A stretch of DNA of 64,000 nt from CAMLIZ01 sp036231905. Its GTDB lineage: Bacteria; Pseudomonadota; Gammaproteobacteria; Burkholderiales; Burkholderiaceae_C. Each line of letters begins with the position of its first letter. Position 1 is the stretch's first letter. The stretch spans positions 1 through 64,000 of the forward strand of contig NZ_JAZARE010000003.1 in assembly GCF_036231905.1 (NCBI RefSeq), read 5' to 3'. The translations under genes were made by a program, and so were the position numbers. The notes below the pieces were generated by a model. That model was not told where the DNA came from. It saw nothing but the letters and a program-made list of their open reading frames with translations, and ran no database searches. Shown piece by piece: positions 13,944 to 24,495 of this stretch.

Positions 13944-14861
13944 ATGAGACAGTTATTGGTCGGTGTGTTGATCGCGGTGCTGGGCGCCAGCATGCTTGCG
14001 CCGGCGGCCGACGCGCGGCGGCTGGGCGGTGGCACCACCTCCGGCATGAAGCGCACGCTGCCGCCGCCCCGCACGCCGCAGCAGACCACCCCGCCGCAGC
14101 AGCAGGCGCAGCCCGGGCAGCAGGCCGCCGCACCGGCTGCCGCGCCCGGCGTGGCCGGTGCCGCCGCCGCAGCGCCCCGGCGCTCCTGGATGGGCCCGAT
14201 CGCCGGCATCGCTGCCGGCCTGGGCCTGGCAGCGCTGTTCAGCCACTTCGGCATGGGCGCGGGCCTGGCCAACATGGTCACCATCCTGTTGATCGCGGCG
14301 CTGGCGTTCGTGGCCATCCGCTTCCTGCTGCGGCGCTTCCTGCCAGGGCGTCAGCTCGCCGGTGCCGCACCCGGCCTGCAGCGCGCGGGGGTGGAACCAC
14401 GCATGGTGGAGCCCACGCCGCGCAGCTTCGACAGCCCCGCTTTCGGCGGCGCGCGTGAAGTGCCGCCGCCCGCCAACAGCGTGTCCTTGCCGCCCAACTT
14501 CGACGTGGCCGGCTTCGAGCGCGCCGCAAAGTTGATCTTCATTCGCATGCAGGCGGCCAACGATGCGGCCGACCTGGACGACCTGCGCCGCTTCACCACA
14601 CCGGAAATGTTTGCCGCTGCCCGGCTGGACCTGCAGGATCGCCAGGGCCGCACGCAGAAGACCGACGTGGTGCAGCTCAACGCCGAGGTGATGGACCTGG
14701 CGCGCGAGGACGGCCGGGACGTCGTCAGCGTGCGCTACCACGGCCTGATCCGCGAAGACGAAGGCGGCACGGCCCAGTCCTTCGACGAGGTGTGGCACCT
14801 GGTGCGCCCGGCCGATGGCAGCGCCGACTGGGCCCTGGCGGGAATCGCGCAGCACGCCTGA
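13944..14861 (+). CDS. Tim44-like domain protein
   Basis: The 305-residue protein has an N-terminal signal or anchor (MRQLLVGVLIAVLGASMLAP) and a Pro/Gln/Ala-rich linker (30-80). One or two membrane segments follow (about 85-105 and 112-132). A C-terminal Tim44/Mba1-like domain (about 190-305) opens FERAAKLIFIRMQAANDAAD and contains LRRFTTPEMFA and RGRDVVSVRYHG-like strands. Bacterial members are membrane-associated proteins of poorly known function. AGGAG precedes the ATG. trxC follows 10 bases after the stop, so co-transcription is likely. Confidence 0.85.
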   Translation: MRQLLVGVLIAVLGASMLAPAADARRLGGGTTSGMKRTLPPPRTPQQTTPPQQQAQPGQQAAAPAAAPGVAGAAAAAPRRSWMGPIAGIAAGLGLAALFSHFGMGAGLANMVTILLIAALAFVAIRFLLRRFLPGRQLAGAAPGLQRAGVEPRMVEPTPRSFDSPAFGGAREVPPPANSVSLPPNFDVAGFERAAKLIFIRMQAANDAADLDDLRRFTTPEMFAAARLDLQDRQGRTQKTDVVQLNAEVMDLAREDGRDVVSVRYHGLIREDEGGTAQSFDEVWHLVRPADGSADWALAGIAQHA

Positions 14862-14871
14862 GGCCGCCGCC

Positions 14872-15327
14872 ATGCTGCTGGCCTGCCCCGCCTGCCTCAC
14901 CACCAACCGGGTCCCGCAGGAGCGGCTGCTCGAAGAGCCGGTGTGCGGCCGCTGCGGCGTGGCGCTGATGCCCGCGCAGCCGGTGACCCTCACCGACGCC
15001 AGCCTGGCGCGTTACCTCGCCGGCACCGAGCTGCCGGTGGTGGTGGACTTCTGGGCGGCCTGGTGCGGCCCCTGCAAGACCATGGCGCCGCACTTCGCCA
15101 GCGCCGCCGGCCAGATGCCGGAGGTGCGCTTCGCCAAGGTGGACACCGATGCCTCGCCGCAGGCCAGCGCGCGCTACGGCATCCGCAGCATCCCCACGCT
15201 GATCCTGTTTCGCCAGGCTCAGGAGGTGGCGCGAGTGTCCGGTGCCCTGCCCGCCGGTGAGCTGATGAGCTGGCTGCGGCGCCAGGTGGGTGCCAGCGCC
15301 TCGCACTCCGGGCAGAGCAGCCGGTAG
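14872..15327 (+). CDS. trxC: Thioredoxin 2 (zinc-binding thioredoxin)
   Basis: The 151-residue protein has a zinc-finger N-terminus (CPAC at 5-8, CGRC at 25-28) and a thioredoxin domain with active site WAAWCGPCKTMAP at about 58-70 and the cis-Pro region RSIPTLILF. It reduces protein disulfides in the cytoplasm and belongs to the oxidative stress group. The last 36 codons lie over the 3' end of the convergent zinc-finger gene. The tail after LRRQVG is short and low in complexity. Confidence 0.93.
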   Translation: MLLACPACLTTNRVPQERLLEEPVCGRCGVALMPAQPVTLTDASLARYLAGTELPVVVDFWAAWCGPCKTMAPHFASAAGQMPEVRFAKVDTDASPQASARYGIRSIPTLILFRQAQEVARVSGALPAGELMSWLRRQVGASASHSGQSSR

Positions 15328-15554
15328 GGCTTGCGCAGCAGCTCGTCAGGTTCCAGGTCGCGCTCGCAGTCGGCGCACACCCCGTAGCGCCCCGCCTGCA
15401 CCGCGTCCAGCGCCTGGAACACCTGGTGCAGCAGGCCGGCCGCCGCATCGCGCGTGCGGCCCGCCTCAGTGCCAGCGCCTTGCAGCTGCTGCTGCAGGCT
15501 GGATGCTGTATCCCACAACCGGCCCTGCAACAGGGCCAACATCATGGTGTTCAT
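15219..15554 (-). CDS. TraR/DksA-type C4 zinc-finger protein
   Basis: The 111-residue protein has an N-terminal helical half (residues 1-60, LLQGRLWDTASSLQQQL) and a C4 finger (CADCERDLEPDELLRKPYRLLCPEC region, four Cys at about 67-90). This is the DksA/TraR fold, which acts on RNA polymerase secondary channel. It lacks an obvious acidic DxxDA tip, so a DksA-like transcription role is not certain. The ATG (15552-15554) has AGGAGG 7 bases upstream. The final 24 residues lie in the sequence shared with trxC on the other strand, a 109-base tail-to-tail overlap. Confidence 0.85.
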   Translation of the reverse strand: MNTMMLALLQGRLWDTASSLQQQLQGAGTEAGRTRDAAAGLLHQVFQALDAVQAGRYGVCADCERDLEPDELLRKPYRLLCPECEALAPTWRRSQLISSPAGRAPDTRATS

Positions 15555-15701
15555 CCGAACCTCCTGATGGGGGAGCCGCTGGAGGCACCGTGGCCGGGTG
15601 CGCAGCGGCAGGGGATGTCCATCGTGCGCTTCCCCGGACACTTCGGCATGCGGGACAACCCGGCACTCCAAAGGGGGAGCCGATGCGGCGATGATGGCGG
15701 G

Positions 15702-17705
<2,004 letters not shown>

Positions 17706-17802
17706 CCACAAAGCACCCACCGTGTCGGCGCTTGCTGACAGGGCACGGGTGTTGCCCTGAAGGGGCAGACGCCGCGGCGCTCCAGCCGCAGCCCGGAGCG
17801 CC

Positions 17803-20322
17803 ATGTCTGCCCTTCCTCCTGAGCCCGATTCCCCGAGCCGGCCCGCCGATGCCTGGCGCGCCTGGCTGTCCTCCTGGCGCGGCCGCGACGCCCTCTGGTA
17901 CGTGGGCGCGCTCTTGCTCGCGCTGCTGGTCGGCGGCGTGCTCTACATCGCCGCGCTGGTGCCCCTGACACCTGGCATCGAGGACCTGAAGCAGGTGCAG
18001 ACCGTCAAGCCCAGCGTGCTGCTGTCGGCCGACGGCAAGACACTCGCCACCTTCCGCCGCACGCAGCAGGAGCCGGTGAAGCTGGAGCAGGTGTCCCCGC
18101 ATGTGGTGCAGGCCCTGCTGGCCACCGAGGACCGGCGCTTCTACGACCACCATGGCCTGGACATCCGCCGCACCTTCAGCGCGATGTTCCACACGCTCAA
18201 GGGCGACACCCAGGGCGGCTCCACCATCACCCAGCAGCTGGCACGCAACCTGTTCCCCGAGGACATCGGCCGCTCGCGCAACCTGCACCGCAAGTTCAAG
18301 GAGATGGTGACCGCGCTGCGCATCGAGCGCGTGTACACCAAGCAGCAGATCCTGGAGCACTACCTCAACAGCGCGCCCTTCCTCTACAACGCGGTGGGCA
18401 TCGAGATGGCCGCGCGCACCTACTTCGACAAGTCCGCCAAGGCGCTGGACGCCGCCGAAGCCGCCACGCTGGTGGGCATGCTCAAGGGCACGCACTACTA
18501 CAACCCGGTGCTGTTTCCCGAGCGGGCGCAGAAGCGTCGCAACCTGGTGCTGCAGCAACGGGTGAAGGCCGGTTCGCTCACCGAGGCGCAGTACGCGCAG
18601 CTGAAGGACGAGCCGCTGCATGTGACCCTGAAGCGCCAGGAAGAAGACCTGGGCGAAGCGCCCCACTTTGCGGCCTACGCGCGGCGCTGGCTGCTGGAAT
18701 GGGCCGAGGCGCACGACGTGGACCTGTACAGCGATGGCCTGGTGATCGAGACCACGCTGGATTCGCGCCTGCAGAAGGCGGCCACCCAGGCGGTGGAGCG
18801 CCAGGCCAAGCTGCTGCAGCAGGTGGCGGACGTGGAATGGGGCGCGGCCGGCATCCCCACATCGACCTCGCCCGAGGCCTATGCCGGCATGGGCAAGAAG
18901 ACCGAGCCCTTCCGCCACTTCTTCAGCAAGCGCCCCGACCTGCTGATGGCCTTCCTGCGCGAGTCGCCCGAATACAAGAAGGCGCGCCAGGCTGGCGCCA
19001 CCGACGCGGCCGCCTTGCAGTCGCTCAAGGCCAACCCCGCGGTGCTGACCCGGCTGCGCCAGGACAAGACGCGCCTGGAGGCCGGCTTCATGGCCATGGA
19101 CCCGACCAATGGCGAGATCAAGGCCTGGGTCGGCAGCCGCGATTTCGAACATGGGCAGTTCGACCATGTGGCCCAGGCCATGCGCCAACCGGGCTCCACC
19201 TTCAAGCCCATCGTCTACGGCGCGGCGCTGGAAGCCGGCGTCGGCCCGGAGCGGGCCTACATCGATGCGCCGGTGGAGGTGCGGCTGGACGCGCGCACCG
19301 TGTGGCGGCCCACCGACATGCATGGCTCCACCGGGGCGATGATGACCTTGCGCGACGGCCTGGTGTATTCCAAGAACACCATCACCGCGCAGGTGAGCCA
19401 GGAGGTGGGTGTGCCACGCATCGTGAGCCTGGCGCGCGCCATGGGCGTGGACCAGAGCAAGCTGGACCCGGTGCCCTCGATTGCCCTGGGCACCAGCCCG
19501 GTGACCCTGTTGGAGATGGTGAACGCCTATTGCACGATCGCAGCGCAAGGCGCGCGCCACAAGCCGGTGTTCGTGCGCCGCATCACCGGCCGCGGCGGCG
19601 AGGTGCTGGCCGAGTTCGGTTCGGAGACCGCGCGGGCGATGTCGCCCGACACCGCCGTGGACCTGATCGACATGATGCGCGGCGTGGTCAACCAGGGCAC
19701 CGGCACCATGGTGAAGACCCGGTTCGGCCTGGTGGCCGACATCGCGGGCAAGACCGGCACCACCCAGAACAACACCGACGGCTGGTTCATCCTGATGCAT
19801 CCCAACCTGGTGGCCGGCGCCTGGGTGGGCTTCGACGACCAGCGTGTCACCATGCGCAGCGACTACTGGGGCCAGGGCGGCCACAACGCGGTGCTGCTGG
19901 TGGGTGACTTCTTCCGCGACGCGCTCAAGGGCAAGCTGCTGGACGCCAAGGCCAGCTTCCCGCCGCCGCGGCGCCCGCCGGTGGTGACCACCTATGTGCC
20001 GCCAGCGGATGTGGAAGACAGCTACGGCGCCATCGACGACGTGGTGCCCGGCTCACCGGCACCGGCCGTGACGGTGGGCATGCCGGTGGAGCGCAGCACC
20101 AGCTCGGCCGGCGTGGTGGTGATCGGTGACGGCCCCGGTGTGGAGGCGATGCGTCGCAGCAGCGGCCCGCCCAAGAGCGCGGAGGAATTGGATCGCTTGT
20201 TCGGCCGCGGCAATGGGGCCTCCGGCGGCGCCGTGTCCACCAGCGGCACCGAGGCCAGCCAGCCGGCACCCACGGTGGAGCCGGCTTCCAGCAGTGATGG
20301 CGGCAACCCGCCGTCGAACTGA
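17803..20322 (+). CDS. Class A penicillin-binding protein (bifunctional peptidoglycan synthase)
   Basis: The 839-residue protein has an inner-membrane anchor at about 32-55 and a GT51 transglycosylase domain with ATEDRRFYDHHGLD (catalytic Glu near 109) and GGSTITQQLARNLFPED. The transpeptidase domain has SxxK in GSTFKPIVYG (about 466), SKN in VYSKNTITAQ and KTGTT near 650. A Ser/Pro-rich tail (750-839) is probably disordered. It polymerises and cross-links peptidoglycan on the periplasmic side. An inserted segment around 340-425 between the two domains is larger than a minimal linker. Whether it is PBP1a or another class A type is not decided. Confidence 0.92.
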   Translation: MSALPPEPDSPSRPADAWRAWLSSWRGRDALWYVGALLLALLVGGVLYIAALVPLTPGIEDLKQVQTVKPSVLLSADGKTLATFRRTQQEPVKLEQVSPHVVQALLATEDRRFYDHHGLDIRRTFSAMFHTLKGDTQGGSTITQQLARNLFPEDIGRSRNLHRKFKEMVTALRIERVYTKQQILEHYLNSAPFLYNAVGIEMAARTYFDKSAKALDAAEAATLVGMLKGTHYYNPVLFPERAQKRRNLVLQQRVKAGSLTEAQYAQLKDEPLHVTLKRQEEDLGEAPHFAAYARRWLLEWAEAHDVDLYSDGLVIETTLDSRLQKAATQAVERQAKLLQQVADVEWGAAGIPTSTSPEAYAGMGKKTEPFRHFFSKRPDLLMAFLRESPEYKKARQAGATDAAALQSLKANPAVLTRLRQDKTRLEAGFMAMDPTNGEIKAWVGSRDFEHGQFDHVAQAMRQPGSTFKPIVYGAALEAGVGPERAYIDAPVEVRLDARTVWRPTDMHGSTGAMMTLRDGLVYSKNTITAQVSQEVGVPRIVSLARAMGVDQSKLDPVPSIALGTSPVTLLEMVNAYCTIAAQGARHKPVFVRRITGRGGEVLAEFGSETARAMSPDTAVDLIDMMRGVVNQGTGTMVKTRFGLVADIAGKTGTTQNNTDGWFILMHPNLVAGAWVGFDDQRVTMRSDYWGQGGHNAVLLVGDFFRDALKGKLLDAKASFPPPRRPPVVTTYVPPADVEDSYGAIDDVVPGSPAPAVTVGMPVERSTSSAGVVVIGDGPGVEAMRRSSGPPKSAEELDRLFGRGNGASGGAVSTSGTEASQPAPTVEPASSSDGGNPPSN

Positions 20323-20422
20323 ACATCGCGGTGAACACGGCATGTCACGCGGGCCGGCGCCGATTGCGGTGCACTGCGCTTGCCGTTAACGTGCTGCCAA
20401 GCACTTCGCCTGGACCTGCGTG

Positions 20423-21106
20423 ATGCCCACCAGCGCCCCTTTCGACCTTGCCACCTTGCTGCGCGGCCTGGACCGCAGCGATCTGGGCATTGCGCTGTAC
20501 GACCCCCAAGGCGAGCGCCAGTACGCCAACCGGGCTTTCCAGGCGCGGCACCCCGGCGCGCCGCCGGCCCAGGACGCGTCGCTGCACGAAACCCACTTCG
20601 ATGGCTGGCGCCTGGTGGTCGACACCACGCCACCCGCCGCCACCGCGCAGGCCACACCCGCGCCGGCGCCGGCCGATGAGCCGGTGCTGCGCCGCGCCGC
20701 CGATGCGGTGGCCGAGGCGCGCGCACGCCATCGCCCCTTCACGCTGTCGCTGGTGATGCTGGATGAGGCGGCCGACCTTCCCACGCTGCACCGTTTTGCG
20801 CGCCACTGCCAGGGGCACCTGCGGCCAGGCGACCACCTGGCCCTGCGGCCGCAAGGTGAGCTCCTGCTGCTGCTGCCGGGCGCCGGCGCCCACATGGCCG
20901 CCAGCGTGATCCAGCGCCTGCGCTACTCGCTGCGCCTGCAGCCGGCGGCCGGCGGCCATGCGGACCCCCACACCACCTTCTGCGCCGGGCTGGCCGAACT
21001 GTCCGACGGCGAAGACGTGGACGCCCTGCTGCAGCGCGCCCGCCAGGCGCTGGCCACCGCCCGCCGCAAGGGCCGCAACAGCTCCGCGCTGGCACCACCC
21101 CCCTGA
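20423..21106 (+). CDS. PAS-like/degenerate GGDEF-type signalling protein
   Basis: The 227-residue protein has an N-terminal PAS-like segment (LRGLDRSDLGIALYDPQGER, then YANRAFQARH) and a C-terminal region (85-215) shaped like a GGDEF domain: HRPFTLSLVMLDEAADLPTL, RPGDHLALRPQGELLLLLPG, then a final helix LLQRARQALATARRKGRN. The signature GGDEF/GGEEF is replaced by RPQGELL, so diguanylate cyclase activity is unlikely. GTG at 20420 directly precedes ATG at 20423; either may start it. Confidence 0.65.
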   Translation: MPTSAPFDLATLLRGLDRSDLGIALYDPQGERQYANRAFQARHPGAPPAQDASLHETHFDGWRLVVDTTPPAATAQATPAPAPADEPVLRRAADAVAEARARHRPFTLSLVMLDEAADLPTLHRFARHCQGHLRPGDHLALRPQGELLLLLPGAGAHMAASVIQRLRYSLRLQPAAGGHADPHTTFCAGLAELSDGEDVDALLQRARQALATARRKGRNSSALAPPP

Positions 21107-21176
21107 ATCGCAACCGGCAAGGGAATGGGGCTTGCCTGACCCGGTTGACCCGCCAAAGCAGTACCGCCCCCGCCCC

Positions 21177-21731
21177 ATGGATTGCAGTCTCCTGATCGGC
21201 CACCAGCTCGAGGCACTTCACCGGCTGACCCAGGCGTTGCAGGACGCCGAGGGCGATGCACTCGACCAGCAGGCCTGGCGCGAACTGCGCGACCGCGCCG
21301 CGGCCCATTTCCACATGCGCGAGCAAATCGTGCTGCCAGCTTTGCAGCGGCGCGGCTGGAAGGGCCTGAACAGCGAGGCCCTGGCCGCCCACATGGAGCT
21401 CAAGCGGGCGCTGGCCGCGCTGTGCATCTGCTCACCCGGGGAGCCGGATTTCGACCGCGTGCTGGCCGGCTTTGCCGACCGGCTGGCGCAGCAGCGCCTG
21501 GCCGATGAGCTGTGGACCGTGCCCACCCTGCGTCGCCTGATGAGCGCCGAGGAACGCCGCCTGATGTGCGAGGAGATCGAGCAGCTGCAGGACACCATGG
21601 TCCCGCCGCAAGAGCACTACCTCTGGTCAGCCGCCCGTGGCGACGGTGGCCCCGGCACCACGGTGGTGGAGGACGCCTCCCTGGTGCTGCGCTCGCTGGG
21701 CGATCCCGCCGCAGAGGCGGCGGTCGGCTGA
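21177..21731 (+). CDS. Hemerythrin-like (HHE) domain protein
   Basis: The 184-residue alpha-helical protein has spaced His/Glu metal ligands: GHQLEALHRLT near 8-18, HFHMREQIVLPAL near 42-54, AAHMELKRAL near 66-75, and a late PPQEHYLW. This matches a diiron hemerythrin fold used for oxygen or NO sensing or iron handling. The start MDCSLLIGHQLEAL is chosen as the first ATG before the fold. It lies 70 bases after the PAS-like gene on the same strand. A second hemerythrin-type gene lies at 54774-55349. Confidence 0.75.
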   Translation: MDCSLLIGHQLEALHRLTQALQDAEGDALDQQAWRELRDRAAAHFHMREQIVLPALQRRGWKGLNSEALAAHMELKRALAALCICSPGEPDFDRVLAGFADRLAQQRLADELWTVPTLRRLMSAEERRLMCEEIEQLQDTMVPPQEHYLWSAARGDGGPGTTVVEDASLVLRSLGDPAAEAAVG

Positions 21732-21762
21732 GGCGGCGCCGCCGTGCCGGCTGGCTGGCTGA

Positions 21763-24036
21763 TCACCGCCCCGTAACGCATTCGGCCATCAGCCGCAGCA
21801 GCGCCTGGGGGTCCAGCGGCTTGACCAGGTGCGCATCGAAGCCGGCACGCTCGCTGCGGGCGCGGTCCGCGGGCTGGCCGTAACCCGTGACCGCGACCAG
21901 CTGGCAGGGCGCGCCCTGCAGGCGGCCGCGCAGCTGGATGGCCAGCTCATAACCGTCCATCACCGGCAGGCCGATGTCCAGCAGCGCCACGTCGGGGGTG
22001 AAACCGTCCAGGGCCTCCAGTGCGGCAGCCGGGTCGTTCACCACCTTGACCCTGTGGCCCTCGGCGGCGAGCAGCTGGCCCAGCAGCTCGGCAGCGTCCA
22101 GGTTGTCGTCCACCACCAGCACCCGCGCGCCACCCGCCTCGGCCCCGGCATGGGCAGCGTGCAGTGCTTGCGTCGCCCCCCGCGCCGTGCCGCGGCGCTC
22201 CAGCGGCAGGCGCACGGTGAAGCAGCTGCCCCGGCCAGGGCCTTCGCTGTGGGCGTGCACCTCGCCGCCATGCATTTCCACCAGCGACTTCACCAGCGCC
22301 AGGCCCAGGCCCAGGCCGCCTTCCTTGCGCTCGATGCCGCGGCGGCCCTGGAAGAACATGTCGAACAGCTGGGGCAGCATCTCGGGCGAGATGCCGATGC
22401 CGTTGTCCTGCACCGTGACCACCACCCGCTCGCCCTCGCGGCGCGCCTGCAGGTGCACGTCGCCGGCCTCCGGCGTGTAGCGGGCGGCATTGGTCAGCAG
22501 GTTGGACACCACCTGCGCCAGCCGCACCGGATCGCCGTCGCAGCGCAGGCCGTCGGGCGGCACGTCCATCGTGAAGCGTTGGCGGCGCTGCTCCAGCAGC
22601 GGGCTGGCCATCTCCACCGCCTTCATCAGCACCTCGGCCATCTCCACCGGCTGGCGCCGCAGCTCCACCTTGCCGGTGGTGATGCGCGACACGTCCAGCA
22701 GGTCGTCCACCAGGCGCGTGAGGTGGTCCACCTGGCGTTCGATGATCGCCTGCTCGCGCGTGGTGGTGCTGTCGCCGCGCATCTTCATCAGCTGCAGCGC
22801 GGTGACGATGGGCGACAGCGGGTTGCGCAACTCATGCCCCAGCATCGCGAGGAACTCGTCCTTGGCGCGGCTGGCGGCCTCCAGCTCGCGCAGCAGCTGC
22901 TCGCGCTCCTGCGCGGCACGCAACTGCGCCGTCACGTCGCGGGTGAAGCAGCGGGTGTAGCGCAGCTCGTCACCATCGAAACACGCGTTCGAGTGGATGC
23001 AGACATGGCGGATGGAGCCGTCCTTGCAGCGCAGCTGCGCCGGCTCGTCCAGCAGGGTCTCGCCCGACCGCAGGCGCTGCAGGATGCGCTGTATGCCGGG
23101 GGTGTCGGCGTGGAACTCGCTGATGTGATGGCCGATGTATTCCTCCGGCGCGTAGCCCAGCAGGTCCAGCTCGGCCCGGTTGGCCCACAGGATGGTGCCG
23201 TCCGGCCCCACCCGGTGCAGGCACTCGACCGCGTTCTCCAGAAAGTCCATCAGCTCGTTCTCGCGCTGGCGCAAGGTGGCTTCGGCCTGGCGCCGGCGGG
23301 CCACTTCGGCCTCCAGCGCCGCGCAGCGCTGCTGCAGCGTGGCCAGGGCCAGCGGTGCGCCGCTGCCGCTGATGATGCCGGGCAGGGTTTCCACCGGCCG
23401 CACATGGCGATGGGTGGCGCACACGGCGCGGAAGCTGGCCGCATGCTCCTCGCTCGCAAACAGCTGCATCGGATAGGCGCAGAAGAGCGAAAAGCGATGC
23501 AGCTCGCCCAGCTGGTTCCACATCTCCTCGAGCCGCACCGCCGCGTCGTACCGGCCGTCAGCGCACAGCAGCGCCACCATTTCGCCGAAGGCGCGCACCT
23601 CGCGCGAGCCGGCAGCGGCGGCCGCCACCACGCTGCCCACCACCTCGCCGAACAGGCGCGCGTCGGGCATGCCGTCCACGATGAAACGGTCCAGCGTCTC
23701 GCGCGCGTCCAGCATGGTCAATTCACCGCCATGCCAGCCGGGCTGGCCCTTGGGGCGGCCGATGCCGCTCAGGCGCTTGTGCAGCTGGGCCCGGTGCTGC
23801 GGCGTGGCAATCACGATGGCCGCATCACCCGCACGCAGCGCGACGTCCAGGAAATCGGCCACTTCAGCAACGAGGAAGGAATCCTTGTCGTAGAAACGGA
23901 CGAGGTGGTCGCCAGTGGGCTGGAGGGCGGCGTATGCGCCCTCGGCAGGGTTCAGCAAGGAAATCTCCGGTTGCAGTTCGAGAAGGCAAGCGGCATGCCG
24001 CACTGGCGCCGTTCTTGCTTGTAACCAGGCCGACAA
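21763..24036 (-). CDS. MEDS-PAS hybrid sensor histidine kinase with C-terminal receiver
   Basis: The 757-residue soluble protein has, in order: a MEDS (DcmR-like sensory) domain at about 40-215 starting DHLVRFYDKDSFLVAEVADF; a coiled linker; PAS (about 265-390); a HisKA dimerisation box AMLGHELRNPLSPI (His near 422); a HATPase with NNLLTNAARY-like, DNGIGI and GLGLGLALVKSLVEMHGG motifs; and a receiver (about 635-755) with VDDNLDAAELL and phosphoacceptor Asp in LLDIGLPVMDGY. It has no membrane span, so it senses a cytoplasmic cue. The start is uncertain: TTG at 24036 gives the full frame, and TTG at 23958 with GGAG upstream is an alternative. Confidence 0.9.
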   Translation of the reverse strand: MSAWLQARTAPVRHAACLLELQPEISLLNPAEGAYAALQPTGDHLVRFYDKDSFLVAEVADFLDVALRAGDAAIVIATPQHRAQLHKRLSGIGRPKGQPGWHGGELTMLDARETLDRFIVDGMPDARLFGEVVGSVVAAAAAGSREVRAFGEMVALLCADGRYDAAVRLEEMWNQLGELHRFSLFCAYPMQLFASEEHAASFRAVCATHRHVRPVETLPGIISGSGAPLALATLQQRCAALEAEVARRRQAEATLRQRENELMDFLENAVECLHRVGPDGTILWANRAELDLLGYAPEEYIGHHISEFHADTPGIQRILQRLRSGETLLDEPAQLRCKDGSIRHVCIHSNACFDGDELRYTRCFTRDVTAQLRAAQEREQLLRELEAASRAKDEFLAMLGHELRNPLSPIVTALQLMKMRGDSTTTREQAIIERQVDHLTRLVDDLLDVSRITTGKVELRRQPVEMAEVLMKAVEMASPLLEQRRQRFTMDVPPDGLRCDGDPVRLAQVVSNLLTNAARYTPEAGDVHLQARREGERVVVTVQDNGIGISPEMLPQLFDMFFQGRRGIERKEGGLGLGLALVKSLVEMHGGEVHAHSEGPGRGSCFTVRLPLERRGTARGATQALHAAHAGAEAGGARVLVVDDNLDAAELLGQLLAAEGHRVKVVNDPAAALEALDGFTPDVALLDIGLPVMDGYELAIQLRGRLQGAPCQLVAVTGYGQPADRARSERAGFDAHLVKPLDPQALLRLMAECVTGR

Positions 24037-24053
24037 AAGGACTGACCTGAGGC

Positions 24054-24443
24054 ATGACAGACCCTGTATGCACCGTGCTCGTCGCCGATGACGACACGAT
24101 GAACCGCCTGGTGGCGGTGGAGTCGCTGAAATACCTGGGCGCCCAGGCGACGGCCGTGAACACCGGCGTGGAGGTGCTGGAGGCGATGGCGAAGGAGAAC
24201 TTCGACCTGCTGCTGCTGGACGTGCACATGCCCGACATGACCGGCATCGAAGCCACCTTGCGCATCCGGGCGCAGGAACGCGCCAGCGGCGCCCGCAGGC
24301 TGCCCATCGTGGCCTTGACGGCCAGCGCCACCGCCAAGGACCAGCAGACCTGCCTGGACGCCGGCATGGACGGGGTGCTCACCAAACCCTATCGCATCGA
24401 ACAGCTGGACCAGGTCCTGAAGGAGTGGTGCGGCAAGCGCTGA
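24054..24443 (+). CDS. CheY-like single-domain response regulator
   Basis: The 129-residue receiver domain stands alone: acidic pocket VADDDTMN (residues 10-17), phosphoacceptor Asp in LLLLDVHMPDMTG (about 58), Thr in VALTASA and Lys in TKPYR. There is no output domain, so it probably relays phosphate or binds a partner protein. The ATG lies 17 bases from the divergently transcribed MEDS kinase start, so the two share a promoter region and are likely a pair. Confidence 0.92.
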   Translation: MTDPVCTVLVADDDTMNRLVAVESLKYLGAQATAVNTGVEVLEAMAKENFDLLLLDVHMPDMTGIEATLRIRAQERASGARRLPIVALTASATAKDQQTCLDAGMDGVLTKPYRIEQLDQVLKEWCGKR

Positions 24444-24495
24444 GGCCGCGCCCTCGGCGCAGGCCCTTGCCGCGGCAGGCCGGGCGGCCTGCCGC

